Shown: positions 1 through 8,845 of the stretch, one piece after another | Layout: each line of letters opens with the position of its first letter | Position numbering within the stretch: position 1 is the stretch's first letter | Assembly (NCBI RefSeq): GCF_014196845.1 | Contig: NZ_JACIEM010000001.1 | Location: 1,116,001-1,180,000 of the forward strand | DNA: 64,000 bases | Origin: Aurantimonas endophytica | GTDB taxonomy: Bacteria; Pseudomonadota; Alphaproteobacteria; Rhizobiales; Rhizobiaceae | Reading direction: 5' to 3' | Made by a program: the position numbers and the translations under genes | Notes under the pieces: generated by a model | What the model was told of the DNA's origin: nothing | Database searches by the model: none | The model's input: the letters and a program-made list of their open reading frames with translations, nothing else

Positions 1-78
1 CGCCGAAGGTTGGATTGGCATGGGGAGCCTCGCGGACAGGTCGCCCGGTCCGACACCCGTCGGGCAGTGCCGCTTGTC

Positions 79-756
79 ATGATGCCATCGCGCCCGCAGC
101 ACCGCCTCGTCCTCGTCAACCCGAACACGGACCCCGCGGTCACCGAGACCATGCTGTCCATCGCGCGCCCGTATTTGCCGGCCGACGTCTTGCTCGAAGG
201 CGTGACGGCACCGTTCGGATCGCCCCTGATCCTGGACCCTGCCGCGCTGGATACCGCGTCACGGGCAGTTCTTGCACTGGCACCCGGGCTGCGGCGGGCT
301 GGCTGCGAAGGCGTCGTCGTCGCAGCGTTCGGTGATCCGGCGCTGGATGAACTTCGCATTTCCCTCGATTGCCCGGTCACGGGCCTTGCCGAAGCCGCCA
401 TGGCCCGCGCGGCTCTCGGCGGGCAGCGTTTTTGTGTCGTCACGACAACCCCGGGTCTTGCCACGGCCATCGCGGCGGCAGCCGACCGATACGGCCACGG
501 ATCCGCCTTCGCCGGCACGTTCTGCACGACCGGTGACCCGGTTGCCCTGATGCGCGACGCGCCGCGCCTCGAAGACGCGCTCTACCGCCTCTGCGAAACG
601 GTTGCGGCGCGTGAGCAGGTCAAGGCCATCGTGATCGGCGGCGGCCCGCTCGCCGGGGCCGCTCGGGCTCTGGCGGGGCGCGTGCCCGCACTTCTGGTCG
701 AGCCGATCCGAGAAGCGATGCTCATGGCGGTCGCGCGCCTGGCCGTGCCGGCGTAG
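79..756 (+). CDS. Asp/Glu (hydantoin) racemase-fold protein lacking both canonical catalytic cysteines
   Basis: About 225 residues with the Asp/Glu/hydantoin racemase fold: an N-terminal NPNTDP motif, a central AAFGDPALDEL segment and a C-terminal KAIVIGGGPLAG segment. In hydantoin and Asp/Glu racemases the last two segments normally carry the two proton-transfer cysteines (AC-F-DPGL and GCAG). Here these positions read Ala and Gly, so racemisation by the two-base mechanism is doubtful. The first in-frame ATG pair is at 79/82; the reading frame is open to base 10, so the start is uncertain. It converges on the neighbouring amidohydrolase, whose stop lies 10 bases beyond. Function unknown; a decarboxylase-like or binding role is possible. 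Confidence 0.75.
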   Translation: MMPSRPQHRLVLVNPNTDPAVTETMLSIARPYLPADVLLEGVTAPFGSPLILDPAALDTASRAVLALAPGLRRAGCEGVVVAAFGDPALDELRISLDCPVTGLAEAAMARAALGGQRFCVVTTTPGLATAIAAAADRYGHGSAFAGTFCTTGDPVALMRDAPRLEDALYRLCETVAAREQVKAIVIGGGPLAGAARALAGRVPALLVEPIREAMLMAVARLAVPA

Positions 757-766
757 CGGAGACTGC

Positions 767-2206
767 CTACGGCGACGGCTTGTAGTGCTCGCGGATCTGG
801 CTGCGAAGCGTCGCGACCGCCTCGCCGGTTTCCGCTTCGGATCGTGCTTCGACGGACCTCGTGGCCAACGATCGCCAGTCATCCAGGCGCTGCCGGTCGG
901 CCTCGGTCGCGCCGTAGCGGATCTCGCCGTCGGTCATGGTCAGGATCACGTCGCAGCCGCGCCCGCGTCCGAGGATGAGGTCGAGCAGGTCGATCGGCGA
1001 CCTGGACAGGCCGCCGGTCATCCGCGCCAGATCGACGGCCACGAGATCGGCCGGTGCGCCATTTGCGAGGGCGCCGCCGCTCTTCGGCAGGAACGCCGCC
1101 CGCGCGCCGTTGCGCGTAGCCATCGCAAGCGCCTGATGTGCCGACGGACCCTCGGCCCCGACATCGGGCACCCGCGCCGCGACCGTGGCGAGCCGAAGCT
1201 CGCGGAGATAGTCCTCGTCGTCCGACAGCGCGGTATTATCCGTTCCGACGGCGAGCGTGCACCCGGCGGAGAGGATCGACGCGAGCGGCGGCAGGCCGTT
1301 GAACAGGCGCAGGTTCGAGCCCGGGTTGGTGACGATCACCAGGTCGTTGTCGCGGGCGACCCGCAGATCGGCCTCCCCGATGTAGACGCCATGGGCGCAG
1401 CTCGTGCGGGCGCAAAAGACCCCGAGTGACGCAAGCCGGGCGAGCGTGCCCTCGGGATAGAGTTTGCGGCAGGCCCGCGCCTGCGCCGGCGACTCCAGGA
1501 GATGGAAGTGCAGCCCCACCTGCCGCTCCACCGCATCCGCGGCAAGCGCCCGCCATGCCTCGTCGCTGACCCATTGGGGCCCGGCCGGGCCATAGGCGAA
1601 AGACAGCGTCGAGATTCCCGCCCACTGCGCCTGCAGCCGATCCATCAGCCGGAACGTCGCCGCCAGGCTGCCGGCATAGGGCGCCGTTGACGGATTTTCC
1701 TGGAGCGTGGATCCGTCGCTTCCGGGATAGAACGTGTAGCCTCGATCCTGGTAGCCGACGCAGATCGTCGTCCTGAGCCCGCTGTCGGCATAGGCGCGGA
1801 TGGTCGCGTCCAGCTCCTGCTCGTAGTCGCCGGAACCATAGGCATAGTTGGCATGCAGCGTAGCGGTGACGCAGTTTGCCAGCATTTCCTCGGCGGCAAG
1901 CCGGGTCACGGCGTAGATGTCGGGCGGGCCATGGCGGCGGCGGCCCGCGATCCAGGGCTCCAGCGCATCGTCGGCGTAACCGAGCAGCATCTGGCTGAGG
2001 CCGCGGCCGTGCTGATGCGCGTTGACGAAGCCCGGCAGGACCGCGGCGCGCCCGAGATCGGTTACGGGGACCTGCGGCCAGCGCGCGACGACCGCAGCGC
2101 GGCTGCCGCTGTCGCGGATCTGTCCGTCATCGATGACAAGCGCTCCACCCTCGATCCAGGCGGAACCCGCGGCCGGCAGGATGTGGTCGGCCGCGAGGAT
2201 CTTCAT
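767..2206 (-). CDS. Metal-dependent amidohydrolase (cytosine/MTA deaminase-like family)
   Basis: 479-residue protein of the TRZ/ATZ/cytosine-deaminase branch of the amidohydrolase superfamily. Metal ligands are visible: the HxH motif in NAHQHG (His64, His66), a His in LHFHLLES, a His in SCAHGVYI and the Asp in VGTDNTALSDDE. The family deaminates or dechlorinates N-heterocycles in the cytoplasm; the exact substrate cannot be read from sequence. It is last of three leftward genes and its ATG overlaps the stop of the GntR regulator by 4 bases (ATGA), so the two are translationally coupled. Full length for the family. Confidence 0.85.
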   Translation of the reverse strand: MKILAADHILPAAGSAWIEGGALVIDDGQIRDSGSRAAVVARWPQVPVTDLGRAAVLPGFVNAHQHGRGLSQMLLGYADDALEPWIAGRRRHGPPDIYAVTRLAAEEMLANCVTATLHANYAYGSGDYEQELDATIRAYADSGLRTTICVGYQDRGYTFYPGSDGSTLQENPSTAPYAGSLAATFRLMDRLQAQWAGISTLSFAYGPAGPQWVSDEAWRALAADAVERQVGLHFHLLESPAQARACRKLYPEGTLARLASLGVFCARTSCAHGVYIGEADLRVARDNDLVIVTNPGSNLRLFNGLPPLASILSAGCTLAVGTDNTALSDDEDYLRELRLATVAARVPDVGAEGPSAHQALAMATRNGARAAFLPKSGGALANGAPADLVAVDLARMTGGLSRSPIDLLDLILGRGRGCDVILTMTDGEIRYGATEADRQRLDDWRSLATRSVEARSEAETGEAVATLRSQIREHYKPSP

Positions 2207-2916
2207 CGCGCGGGTCCCGGCACGGCGGACGTTTCACCGAACTGGCGCAGGATCGCCTCGCCGGTCAGGCGATTGTGCTCTTCGAGGCGATGCGCGAGGT
2301 CGTGCGCCGCCCCCGCGCGCAGCATGGCCATGATGCCGTCATGCTCGGCCATCGACTGCCCGATCCGCGCTGGCTGCTCGTTGATGGCGAAGCGGGCCCG
2401 CAGGATCTTCTGCTGCAGCCCGGAGTAGATCTGCACGAGGGCATCGTTGCGGGTAGCGGCGGCAAGCGCGGCGTGGAACTCGTGGTTGAGCCGCGTATAG
2501 GCGGCAACCCCGCCTTCCTGGTAGTGCGAGCGAAGCTGCTCGTGCAGCTGCTCCAGATGCACCATCTGCGGGCGTTCGATCCGCTCCGGCAGCAGCAGCC
2601 CGATCAACCGCTCCAGCCCGCCCTTGACCTCGAAGACGGCCGCGACGGCCGCACGGTCGATCGGCACCACGACGGCGCCGCGATTGGGCCGCAACTCGAT
2701 GAACCCCTCGGCAGCCAGGACCTTCAGGGCCTCGCGCAGCGGCGTGCGGGAGATGCCGAGGCGCTGGCAGAGCGCTGCCTCCGGGACGCGCTTGCCCTCC
2801 GCCAATTCCCCTCTCGTCACCAGGTCGCGGAGCTCCGCGATCACCTGGTCGTGGAGGTTGGCGCGGCCCTGTCTTGGCGACGCCTCGTCCCGGTCGATGC
2901 CCTCCAGATCCTGCAT
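2203..2916 (-). CDS. GntR-family regulator, FadR/FCD subfamily
   Basis: 237 residues. An N-terminal winged helix contains QRLGISRTPLREAL (about residues 40-60), the signature of GntR regulators. A C-terminal all-helical FCD ligand domain follows (EVKGGLERLIG, NHEFHAALAAATRNDAL). Such proteins usually repress an adjacent catabolic operon until a carboxylate ligand binds. The start ATG overlaps the upstream gene's TAA by one base (TAATG). The frame is open upstream to 3951, but that stretch is antisense or shadow to the upstream gene and has no GntR homology. Likely target: the divergent TRAP operon and its own operon. Confidence 0.9.
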   Translation of the reverse strand: MQDLEGIDRDEASPRQGRANLHDQVIAELRDLVTRGELAEGKRVPEAALCQRLGISRTPLREALKVLAAEGFIELRPNRGAVVVPIDRAAVAAVFEVKGGLERLIGLLLPERIERPQMVHLEQLHEQLRSHYQEGGVAAYTRLNHEFHAALAAATRNDALVQIYSGLQQKILRARFAINEQPARIGQSMAEHDGIMAMLRAGAAHDLAHRLEEHNRLTGEAILRQFGETSAVPGPAR

Positions 2917-3689
2917 TACCCCTCCGCAGTCGCGGCCCGTCCGACCGGCTGGCCGGACGAGGCGAAGATCGACCCGAAACCGTGCAACTTCTCCGTAGAG
3001 ACGCAGATGGCGTCGAGGCAACCCCACAGGGTGAAGGCGACCGAGTCGAGAACCGGGATACCGAGACGTTCTTCCAGCGCCGCCGCGACCAGCGGCCCGC
3101 GCATGTTGGTGCAGACGATGGCGATCGCGTCCGGCCGCGCCTCTGCGACGCGCTCGCACATGGCCTCGATCGTCGCCTCCGACACGTCCGAGAAGGAGAA
3201 ATTGTCCCGCAGGCCGAGATGCTCCTCGGCGACCGTTTCGATACCCGCGGCGGCATAATTGGCAACGATCCTGTCCTGGACGTCGCTGGTGTAGGGAGTG
3301 ACCAACCCCAGCCGGTGCACTCCAAGATGGGCCAACAGCCGGTTGAGGCTGAGAATGGCGCTCGTCGCCGCGATGCCGGTCTTCTGGCTGATGGCGTCGC
3401 AGAGACGCGTGTCGCTGTCGAAGCCGAGCCAGCTCGCCGAGGTGCCGTTCCAGGCGATGACGTCGCAGTTCGCGTCGGCAAGGAGTTCGGCGGCCTGGAG
3501 GATCGGCGGCAGTGCGAACTGGCTGTTCGCGTCGGGGGCCAGCGCGATCTCGGTAACCCGGAACCGGCCGAAATGGGCTGTCACGTCGGGAAACAGCGGA
3601 TCCAGCATCCGGGCGGTGAAGGGCTCGAGCACCGTGTTGGACGAGGGCGTGAGCATGCCGACGAGCTTCCGTTTGGAAGGCACCTCCAT
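2916..3689 (-). CDS. Arylmalonate decarboxylase / maleate isomerase-like protein
   Basis: 257 residues from the chosen ATG at 3689; the frame is open to 3839 but the extra residues do not resemble the family. The alignment I recall to Bordetella AMDase is good: MLTPSSNTVLEP at the N terminus, a GTSAS segment at the position of AMDase GTSLS (Gly where maleate isomerase and racemases have Cys), a DVQDRI segment, and VCTNMRG carrying the second, catalytic Cys, followed by LEERLGIPVLDS. Only one catalytic Cys is present, as in AMDase and the EutA-type family, which suggests decarboxylation or a related one-base reaction rather than cis-trans isomerisation. First gene of the leftward operon with GntR and amidohydrolase. 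Confidence 0.8.
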   Translation of the reverse strand: MEVPSKRKLVGMLTPSSNTVLEPFTARMLDPLFPDVTAHFGRFRVTEIALAPDANSQFALPPILQAAELLADANCDVIAWNGTSASWLGFDSDTRLCDAISQKTGIAATSAILSLNRLLAHLGVHRLGLVTPYTSDVQDRIVANYAAAGIETVAEEHLGLRDNFSFSDVSEATIEAMCERVAEARPDAIAIVCTNMRGPLVAAALEERLGIPVLDSVAFTLWGCLDAICVSTEKLHGFGSIFASSGQPVGRAATAEG

Positions 3690-3983
3690 CGCTGATTTTG
3701 CATTCACTTCTGGCACCGCATTTTCCTCGCGACAGGCAATTTCCGGATAATCGGATGCCACGCAGACACCAAGAATACAACTGGACAGGTGACGCGGCTC
3801 GCTTCGCAAATGCCCGTGAATCGACCAGATATCGGTCATTCATGCTCATCTGATGCGCATCGGGCCGAAAACCCCAAGCTCTCCGGCCGGCCGTCTGCCC
3901 AATATTTGTCATTGCCTTTCGACGCAGACCTGCAAAGCTGAGGCGGCTCAAATGAATGCAAAATTACTCACTCGGAGGCCAGA
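3690..3983. promoter_or_regulatory. Divergent promoter region between AMDase/GntR operon and TRAP operon
   Basis: This 294-base spacer must hold the promoters of both divergent operons and is the likely binding place of the GntR protein. The TRAP gene has a good ribosome binding site (GGAGG, about 8 bases before ATG 3984). I could not pick a convincing GntR palindrome or consensus -35/-10 pair by eye. Confidence 0.45.
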
Positions 3984-5030
3984 ATGATGAATCGCATGAT
4001 CCTGTGCGCAGGGGCGGTCGCGGCCGTCGCTCTCGGCATCGCCGAGGCAGGCGCCCAGACGCCGCTGCGCGTCGCCGGCAATTTCTCGCAGAACAACAAG
4101 CAGGTGGATGTCGAGCGCGCGTTCTTCGAGAGCCTCGGCACCGAGGCCGGCGTCGATCTGGCCGTGAACTACAACCCCATGGACGTGGTCGGCGTGAAGG
4201 CGCCGGATGCCCTGCGCATGCTGCGCGGCGGCTCCTTCGATGTGATGTCGGTGCAGATCGGCATGGCCTCGCGCGACGATCCGTTCTTCGAGGGCGTCGA
4301 CCTGATCGGCGTGTCGACCGACATGGACGCACTGCGCAAGGCGGTGGACGCTTATCGCGAGGCTTTCGACGAGCGGCTGGAAGAGAAATTCAATGCCAAG
4401 GTGATGACCCTCTGGCCGTTCGGGCCGCAGGTCTTCTACTGCAACAGCCCGATCGAGACGCTGGACGATCTCAAGGGCCTGAAGGTCCGCAGCTTCACGC
4501 CCTCCATGTCGGCGATGCTGGAGCATTTCGGCGCGACGCCGGTGACGCTGCAGTTCTCCGAGGTCTACCCGGCTCTCCAGCGCGGCGTGGTTTCCTGCGG
4601 CGTGACCTCGCCCACCTCGGGCAACACCGGCAACTGGCCGGAAGTCACGTCGCACTTCCTGCCGCTGTCGGTCTCCGGTTCGGTCCAGGGCCACTTCATC
4701 AATCTCGATACCTGGAACGGCTTCACGCCCGAGCAGCAGACGGCGCTGCAGACCGAGTTCAAGGCGCTGGAGGATCAGCTGTGGGACCTTGCGGTGTCGT
4801 CGAACGAGGACGCGGTGGCCTGCAATACCGGCGCCGAAAGCTGCGCCAACCACAAGAAATTCGACATGACGCTGGTCGAAATCCAGCCGGACGACCAGGC
4901 GCGCGTCAAGGAAGCCGCCGAGACCGTCGTACTGCCGATCTGGCGTGACACCTGCAACGCCGTCGATCCGGAGTGCTCGGCCACCTGGAACGAGACCGTC
5001 GGCAAGGCCGCCGGCCTGACCATCGAATAG
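3984..5030 (+). CDS. TRAP transporter periplasmic substrate-binding protein (DctP family)
   Basis: 348 residues. A signal peptide (hydrophobic core ILCAGAVAAVALG, cleavage probably after Ala-Gln at about residue 25) directs it to the periplasm. The DctP fold is recognisable by the LKGLKVRSFTP segment and the downstream region that holds the carboxylate-binding arginine in this family. Several cysteines near the C terminus (residues about 270-340) could form disulfides. It starts the DctPQM set and binds an organic acid, probably a sugar acid or keto acid given the coupled epimerase and SDR genes. ATG ATG start; either codon is possible. Confidence 0.9.
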   Translation: MMNRMILCAGAVAAVALGIAEAGAQTPLRVAGNFSQNNKQVDVERAFFESLGTEAGVDLAVNYNPMDVVGVKAPDALRMLRGGSFDVMSVQIGMASRDDPFFEGVDLIGVSTDMDALRKAVDAYREAFDERLEEKFNAKVMTLWPFGPQVFYCNSPIETLDDLKGLKVRSFTPSMSAMLEHFGATPVTLQFSEVYPALQRGVVSCGVTSPTSGNTGNWPEVTSHFLPLSVSGSVQGHFINLDTWNGFTPEQQTALQTEFKALEDQLWDLAVSSNEDAVACNTGAESCANHKKFDMTLVEIQPDDQARVKEAAETVVLPIWRDTCNAVDPECSATWNETVGKAAGLTIE

Positions 5031-5099
5031 CACCGCAGTCGCCCGGCACCCCTGGGTGTCGGGCGCTCCCACCCCCGAAGCCGTAGGACAGCGGAGCGC

Positions 5100-5690
5100 A
5101 TGCAGACCAATCCTGTCGCAACCTATCTCGGACCCTTGGCGCGGTTCTTCGCGCTCCTGGCCGGGTACGGCATCCTGGCGCTGTCGCTGCTGATCACCTG
5201 CGAGGTGCTGCTGCGACGCTTCCTCAATTTCTCCCTGCAGGGTGGCGACGAATTCGGCGGCTACGTCCTTGCGATGCTGGCCGCCTTCGGCTTCGCCTAT
5301 GCCTGGCTGGATCGCTCCCACACGCGCGTCGAACTGGTCCTCGAAAAAGTGTCTCCGGCCTTGCGCGCGTTGCTCGATCTGATCGCGGTCCTGAGCCTCA
5401 CCGGCATGGCGGTCTTCATGGCGTGGCGCGGCTGGGCGACGCTCACCGAAAGCATCGAATACGGCTCGCTTTCGGGCACGCCGATGATGACGCCGCTGTG
5501 GCAGCCGCAGGCGATCTGGGTCATCGGCCTGGTCTTCTTCGCCCTCGTGGCGGCTGCGACCAGCGTCCATGCCATCATCCTCTTCGCCAGGCGTTCCCCG
5601 ATGCTCGCACAATGGTACGGCGTGAAATCGCTGAACGAGGAGATCCGGGAGCAGACCGCGCTCGTGGCAGAGCGGAGTGACGCGCGATGA
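5100..5690 (+). CDS. TRAP transporter small permease (DctQ family)
   Basis: 196 residues with four hydrophobic segments (roughly residues 12-33, 50-66, 88-110, 137-160), the topology of DctQ-type small subunits, which partner the large permease in the inner membrane. The GGDEFGGYVLAMLAAFGFAYA region after helix 1 is typical of the family. The gene follows the binding protein by 69 bases, and its stop overlaps the start of the large permease by 4 bases (ATGA). Confidence 0.88.
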   Translation: MQTNPVATYLGPLARFFALLAGYGILALSLLITCEVLLRRFLNFSLQGGDEFGGYVLAMLAAFGFAYAWLDRSHTRVELVLEKVSPALRALLDLIAVLSLTGMAVFMAWRGWATLTESIEYGSLSGTPMMTPLWQPQAIWVIGLVFFALVAAATSVHAIILFARRSPMLAQWYGVKSLNEEIREQTALVAERSDAR

Positions 5691-6991
5691 TCGGGTTCCT
5701 GCCGGCCGCCGCCGGCTTTGCCGCCATGCTCGCCATGATGCTCATCGGCATTCCCGTGGCGGTGACGTTGTTCCTCACGGCGCTCCTCGGAACGCTCGCC
5801 TATCTCGGCATCCCGACGCTGATGATGTTCGGCACGCAGACCTGGAGCGTCCTCAACGATTTCATCCTGACCGCCATCCCGCTCTTCATCTTCCTCGGCG
5901 AACTGCTGGTGCGCTCCGGCGTCGCCGACGGGATGTACCGGTCTCTCACCGACTGGCTGCGGCGCCTGCCGGGCGGGCTCCTGCACACCAACATCGCCTC
6001 CAGCAGCCTCTTCGCGGCAGTCTCAGGATCGTCCGTCGCCACGGCGGCGACGATTGGCACGGTGGCCATCCCGACGATGGAGAAATACGGCTACGAGGAC
6101 CGCATCACGCTGGGCTCGATCGCCGCCGGCGCGACGCTCGGGATCCTCATCCCGCCCTCGATCAACATGATCATCTACGGGTCGATGTCGAACACCTCGA
6201 TCGGGCAGCTCTTCGCCGCCGGTATCGTGCCCGGCATCGTCCTCGCCCTGCTCTTCATGGCCTATATCGCGGTCGCCAGCCTGCTGAAGCCGTCGATCGC
6301 CGGCAGGACGCCGCCTTCCGTCCCGCTGGCGCAGAAGCTGCGCAACCTCCTCGACATCCTGCCGCCGCTGATGATCTTCGCACTGGTCATGGGCTCGATC
6401 TATCTCGGCTGGGCGACGCCGTCGGAATCGGCCGCACTCGGCGTGATCGGCGCGCTCGTCGTCACCATCGCCAAGCGCCGCTTCTCCTTCGCGATGCTGC
6501 ACGAGGCGATGCTGTCCACGGTCAAGATCAGCGCGATGATCCTGCTGATCGTCGTGGCCGCGCAGTTCCTGAACTTCGTCATCGGCATTCTCGGCGTCCC
6601 GCAGATGCTGACCGCCGTCGTCGGCAGCATCGCCTCGAGCCCGCTCGAAGTCCTCCTGCTTCTCGTGGTGTTCTATTTCGTGCTCGGCTGCTTCCTCGAG
6701 ACGCTGTCGATGATGATCGCCACGATCCCCATCGTCATGCCGATCGTCATCCACTTCGGCATCGATCCGGTCTGGTTCGGCATCTTCCTCGTCATCATGA
6801 TGGAGGTGGCGCTGATCACCCCGCCGCTCGGCATGAACCTGTTCATCGTCCAGGGCGTGCGCGGTCGCGGGTCGGTTGCCGACGTGATGTGGGGCTCGAT
6901 GCCCTTCGTGGCGATCATGCTGGCGATGATCGTCCTGCTGATCGCCTTCCCCGGCATTGCCCTGTGGCTGCCCGGCCAGATGTTCCCGTGA
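5687..6991 (+). CDS. TRAP transporter large permease (DctM family)
   Basis: 434 residues, highly hydrophobic with about 12 membrane segments. DctM landmarks are present: FLGELLVRSGVADG, GSSVATAATIG, LIPPSINMIIYG and ITPPLGMNLFIVQG. It forms the Na+-driven translocation channel with DctQ and receives substrate from DctP. Its stop overlaps the next start (GTGA), so the epimerase is translated with the transporter. Confidence 0.93.
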   Translation: MIGFLPAAAGFAAMLAMMLIGIPVAVTLFLTALLGTLAYLGIPTLMMFGTQTWSVLNDFILTAIPLFIFLGELLVRSGVADGMYRSLTDWLRRLPGGLLHTNIASSSLFAAVSGSSVATAATIGTVAIPTMEKYGYEDRITLGSIAAGATLGILIPPSINMIIYGSMSNTSIGQLFAAGIVPGIVLALLFMAYIAVASLLKPSIAGRTPPSVPLAQKLRNLLDILPPLMIFALVMGSIYLGWATPSESAALGVIGALVVTIAKRRFSFAMLHEAMLSTVKISAMILLIVVAAQFLNFVIGILGVPQMLTAVVGSIASSPLEVLLLLVVFYFVLGCFLETLSMMIATIPIVMPIVIHFGIDPVWFGIFLVIMMEVALITPPLGMNLFIVQGVRGRGSVADVMWGSMPFVAIMLAMIVLLIAFPGIALWLPGQMFP

Positions 6992-8019
6992 ACGACGGTG
7001 TTGCGGACGACGAGCCGGCCGCGGAGGCCGTTGGGGGGCCGGCGAATGTCCTGATTACCGGCGGCTCCGGCTTTGTCGGCATGGCAATCGCCGAGGCGCT
7101 CCGGACGAGAGGCCACCGGGCAGTCCTGTTCGCGCCCGCCCCGTCGCCGCTGGCGCCGATGCTGGCCGGCCCGGCCATCCGCTTCGTCGCCGGGGACGTG
7201 CGCTCCGCCGCCGATCTCGGTCAGGTGGAAGCCCTCGGGATCAGCCATATCGTCCACGGCGCCGCCATCACCCCGGATGCCGGGCAGGCCGATGCGCTCG
7301 CCGAACGCGTCACCGACGTCAACGTCAACGGCTCGCGGCAGATCATGGAACTGGCTAGACGATTGCGACCGAGAAGGGTCGTGCAGCTGTCATCCGTCTC
7401 CGTCTATGGCGAGCCGGCGGATGACAACTTGCGCTGCTTCGAAGAAGAAAACGCCCCAGTCGGCCCGCAATCGCTTTATGGCCGGACCAAGCTGGCCGCC
7501 GAGGCCGTGATGCGCGAACAGGCCAAGGCATACGAGTTGCCACTATCGATCCTGCGGCTCGGGCCCGTCTTCGGCCCGTGGGAAATTGCCAGCGGCAGCC
7601 GGCCGGTCGTGAGCCCGCAGTGCCAGATCATGGAGGGCGCCTTGCGCGGCGAGGCCAGCGCCCTGCCCCGCGCGCTTCAAGCCGACTGGCTCTATTCGCG
7701 TGATCTCGCCAACTGGATCGTGACGCTGCTTCTCGAAACCGAAGCACTGCCACCGGTCGTCAATCTCGGTGCCGGCCGTGTCACCTCGGTCGACGACTGG
7801 TGCCGGGCACTGCAGGCTGAGCGTCCCGACTTCGCGTGGGGGATCGACCCCGACGCCGCGACGATCCGGTCGAACTACCGGCGGGACCGCCCGCCGCTCT
7901 GCACCCGGCGCCTCGACGCCCTCCTGCCGGAGCGGCAGCAGACGGCGCTCGCCGACACCGCCGCAGACTATCTGGCATGGGCCGCAGAAGCCTTCCCGCG
8001 CGAAACAAGGACAGCATGA
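6988..8019 (+). CDS. NAD-dependent epimerase/dehydratase (extended SDR)
   Basis: 343 residues from a GTG that overlaps the DctM stop (GTGA). The Rossmann motif is ITGGSGFVG (residues about 15-23), the catalytic pair is YGRTK, and a Ser lies in QLSSVSVYGE, so the S-Y-K triad of extended SDRs is intact. It acts on a nucleotide sugar or sugar acid in the cytosol. Coupling to the TRAP genes suggests the imported compound is its substrate. A frame reading through from 5677 is open but overlaps DctM and is rejected. Confidence 0.87.
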   Translation: MNDGVADDEPAAEAVGGPANVLITGGSGFVGMAIAEALRTRGHRAVLFAPAPSPLAPMLAGPAIRFVAGDVRSAADLGQVEALGISHIVHGAAITPDAGQADALAERVTDVNVNGSRQIMELARRLRPRRVVQLSSVSVYGEPADDNLRCFEEENAPVGPQSLYGRTKLAAEAVMREQAKAYELPLSILRLGPVFGPWEIASGSRPVVSPQCQIMEGALRGEASALPRALQADWLYSRDLANWIVTLLLETEALPPVVNLGAGRVTSVDDWCRALQAERPDFAWGIDPDAATIRSNYRRDRPPLCTRRLDALLPERQQTALADTAADYLAWAAEAFPRETRTA

Positions 8020-8020
8020 C

Positions 8021-8797
8021 ATGAGCCAGCGTCTGGCAGGAAAGACCGCCGTCATCACCGGTGGGTCGTCCGGCATCGGCCGGGCGATCGCCCGGCATTT
8101 TGCCCGGCACGGCGCGACGATCGTCGTCGCCGACGTCACCACCGACGCCATCGAGGGCGGCGAGCCGGTCTGCGACGTGATCGCCGCCGAAGGCGGTATC
8201 GCTCGCTTCGTCCGGACCGACGTGTCGCGCCAGGCCGAGGTCGATCATCTGGTGGCGGAAACCGTCTCGGCCTTCGGCCGGCTCGACATTCTGGTGAACA
8301 ACGCGGTGCTGCGCGCCGGCAAACCGCTGCTGGAAACCGAAGAGGCCGACTGGGACCGCGTCATGGATGTCAGCCTGAAGGGCGCCTATCTTTGCGCCCG
8401 CGCCGCCGTTCGGCAGATGCTGACCCAGGACCCGGTCGAGGAAGCGCGCGGGCGGATCATCAACATCTCCTCCCAGCACGGCCACATTTCGGCGCCGGAG
8501 GACTTCGCCTACGGCGTCAGCAAGGCCGGCATCGCCTACATGACCCGCCAGATCGCCGCCGACTACGCCCGGCACCACATCATCTGCAACGCCGTCGCGC
8601 CGGGCAAGATCCTGACGGGCAAGGGCGGCCGGGCCGTCGAGCAGAAATGGATCGACTACTCGAACTCCCGCACGCCCTGGCCGCGCCTCGGCACGCCGCA
8701 GGACGTCGCCAATGCCGCGCTGTTCCTCGCCAGCGACGAGGCGACGTTCCTGACCGGGCACAACCTCTTCGTCGACGGCGGCTGGATGGCCGCCTGA
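8021..8797 (+). CDS. Short-chain dehydrogenase/reductase
   Basis: 258 residues of a classical SDR: TGGSSGIGRA nucleotide-binding motif (about 14-23), NNAVL, catalytic Ser in INISSQHG, YGVSK, and a C-terminal FVDGGW. All catalytic residues are present. The start ATG follows the epimerase stop by one base. Likely oxidises a hydroxyl of the compound brought in by the TRAP system; substrate unknown. Last gene of the rightward operon, converging on a LysR gene. Confidence 0.9.
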   Translation: MSQRLAGKTAVITGGSSGIGRAIARHFARHGATIVVADVTTDAIEGGEPVCDVIAAEGGIARFVRTDVSRQAEVDHLVAETVSAFGRLDILVNNAVLRAGKPLLETEEADWDRVMDVSLKGAYLCARAAVRQMLTQDPVEEARGRIINISSQHGHISAPEDFAYGVSKAGIAYMTRQIAADYARHHIICNAVAPGKILTGKGGRAVEQKWIDYSNSRTPWPRLGTPQDVANAALFLASDEATFLTGHNLFVDGGWMAA

Positions 8798-8845
8798 TCC
8801 GTCTCGCCCCCTCAGCGCATTGGCTTGGCTCGGCAGCACGATGCC

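Noticed and set aside
2917-3951. N-terminal extension of the GntR regulator
   Set aside because: It overlaps the AMDase-like gene in another frame and is Arg-rich without homology; TAATG coupling fixes the start at 2916.
3948-5612. Long open frame (about 550 codons) antisense to the TRAP genes
   Set aside because: Arg/His/Gly/Asp-rich translation typical of antisense frames in high-GC DNA; the sense strand encodes clear DctP and DctQ.
5677-6987. Open frame running through DctM and joining the epimerase
   Set aside because: The upstream part is a shifted frame of DctM with no homology; the GTG at 6988 gives a normal coupled start.
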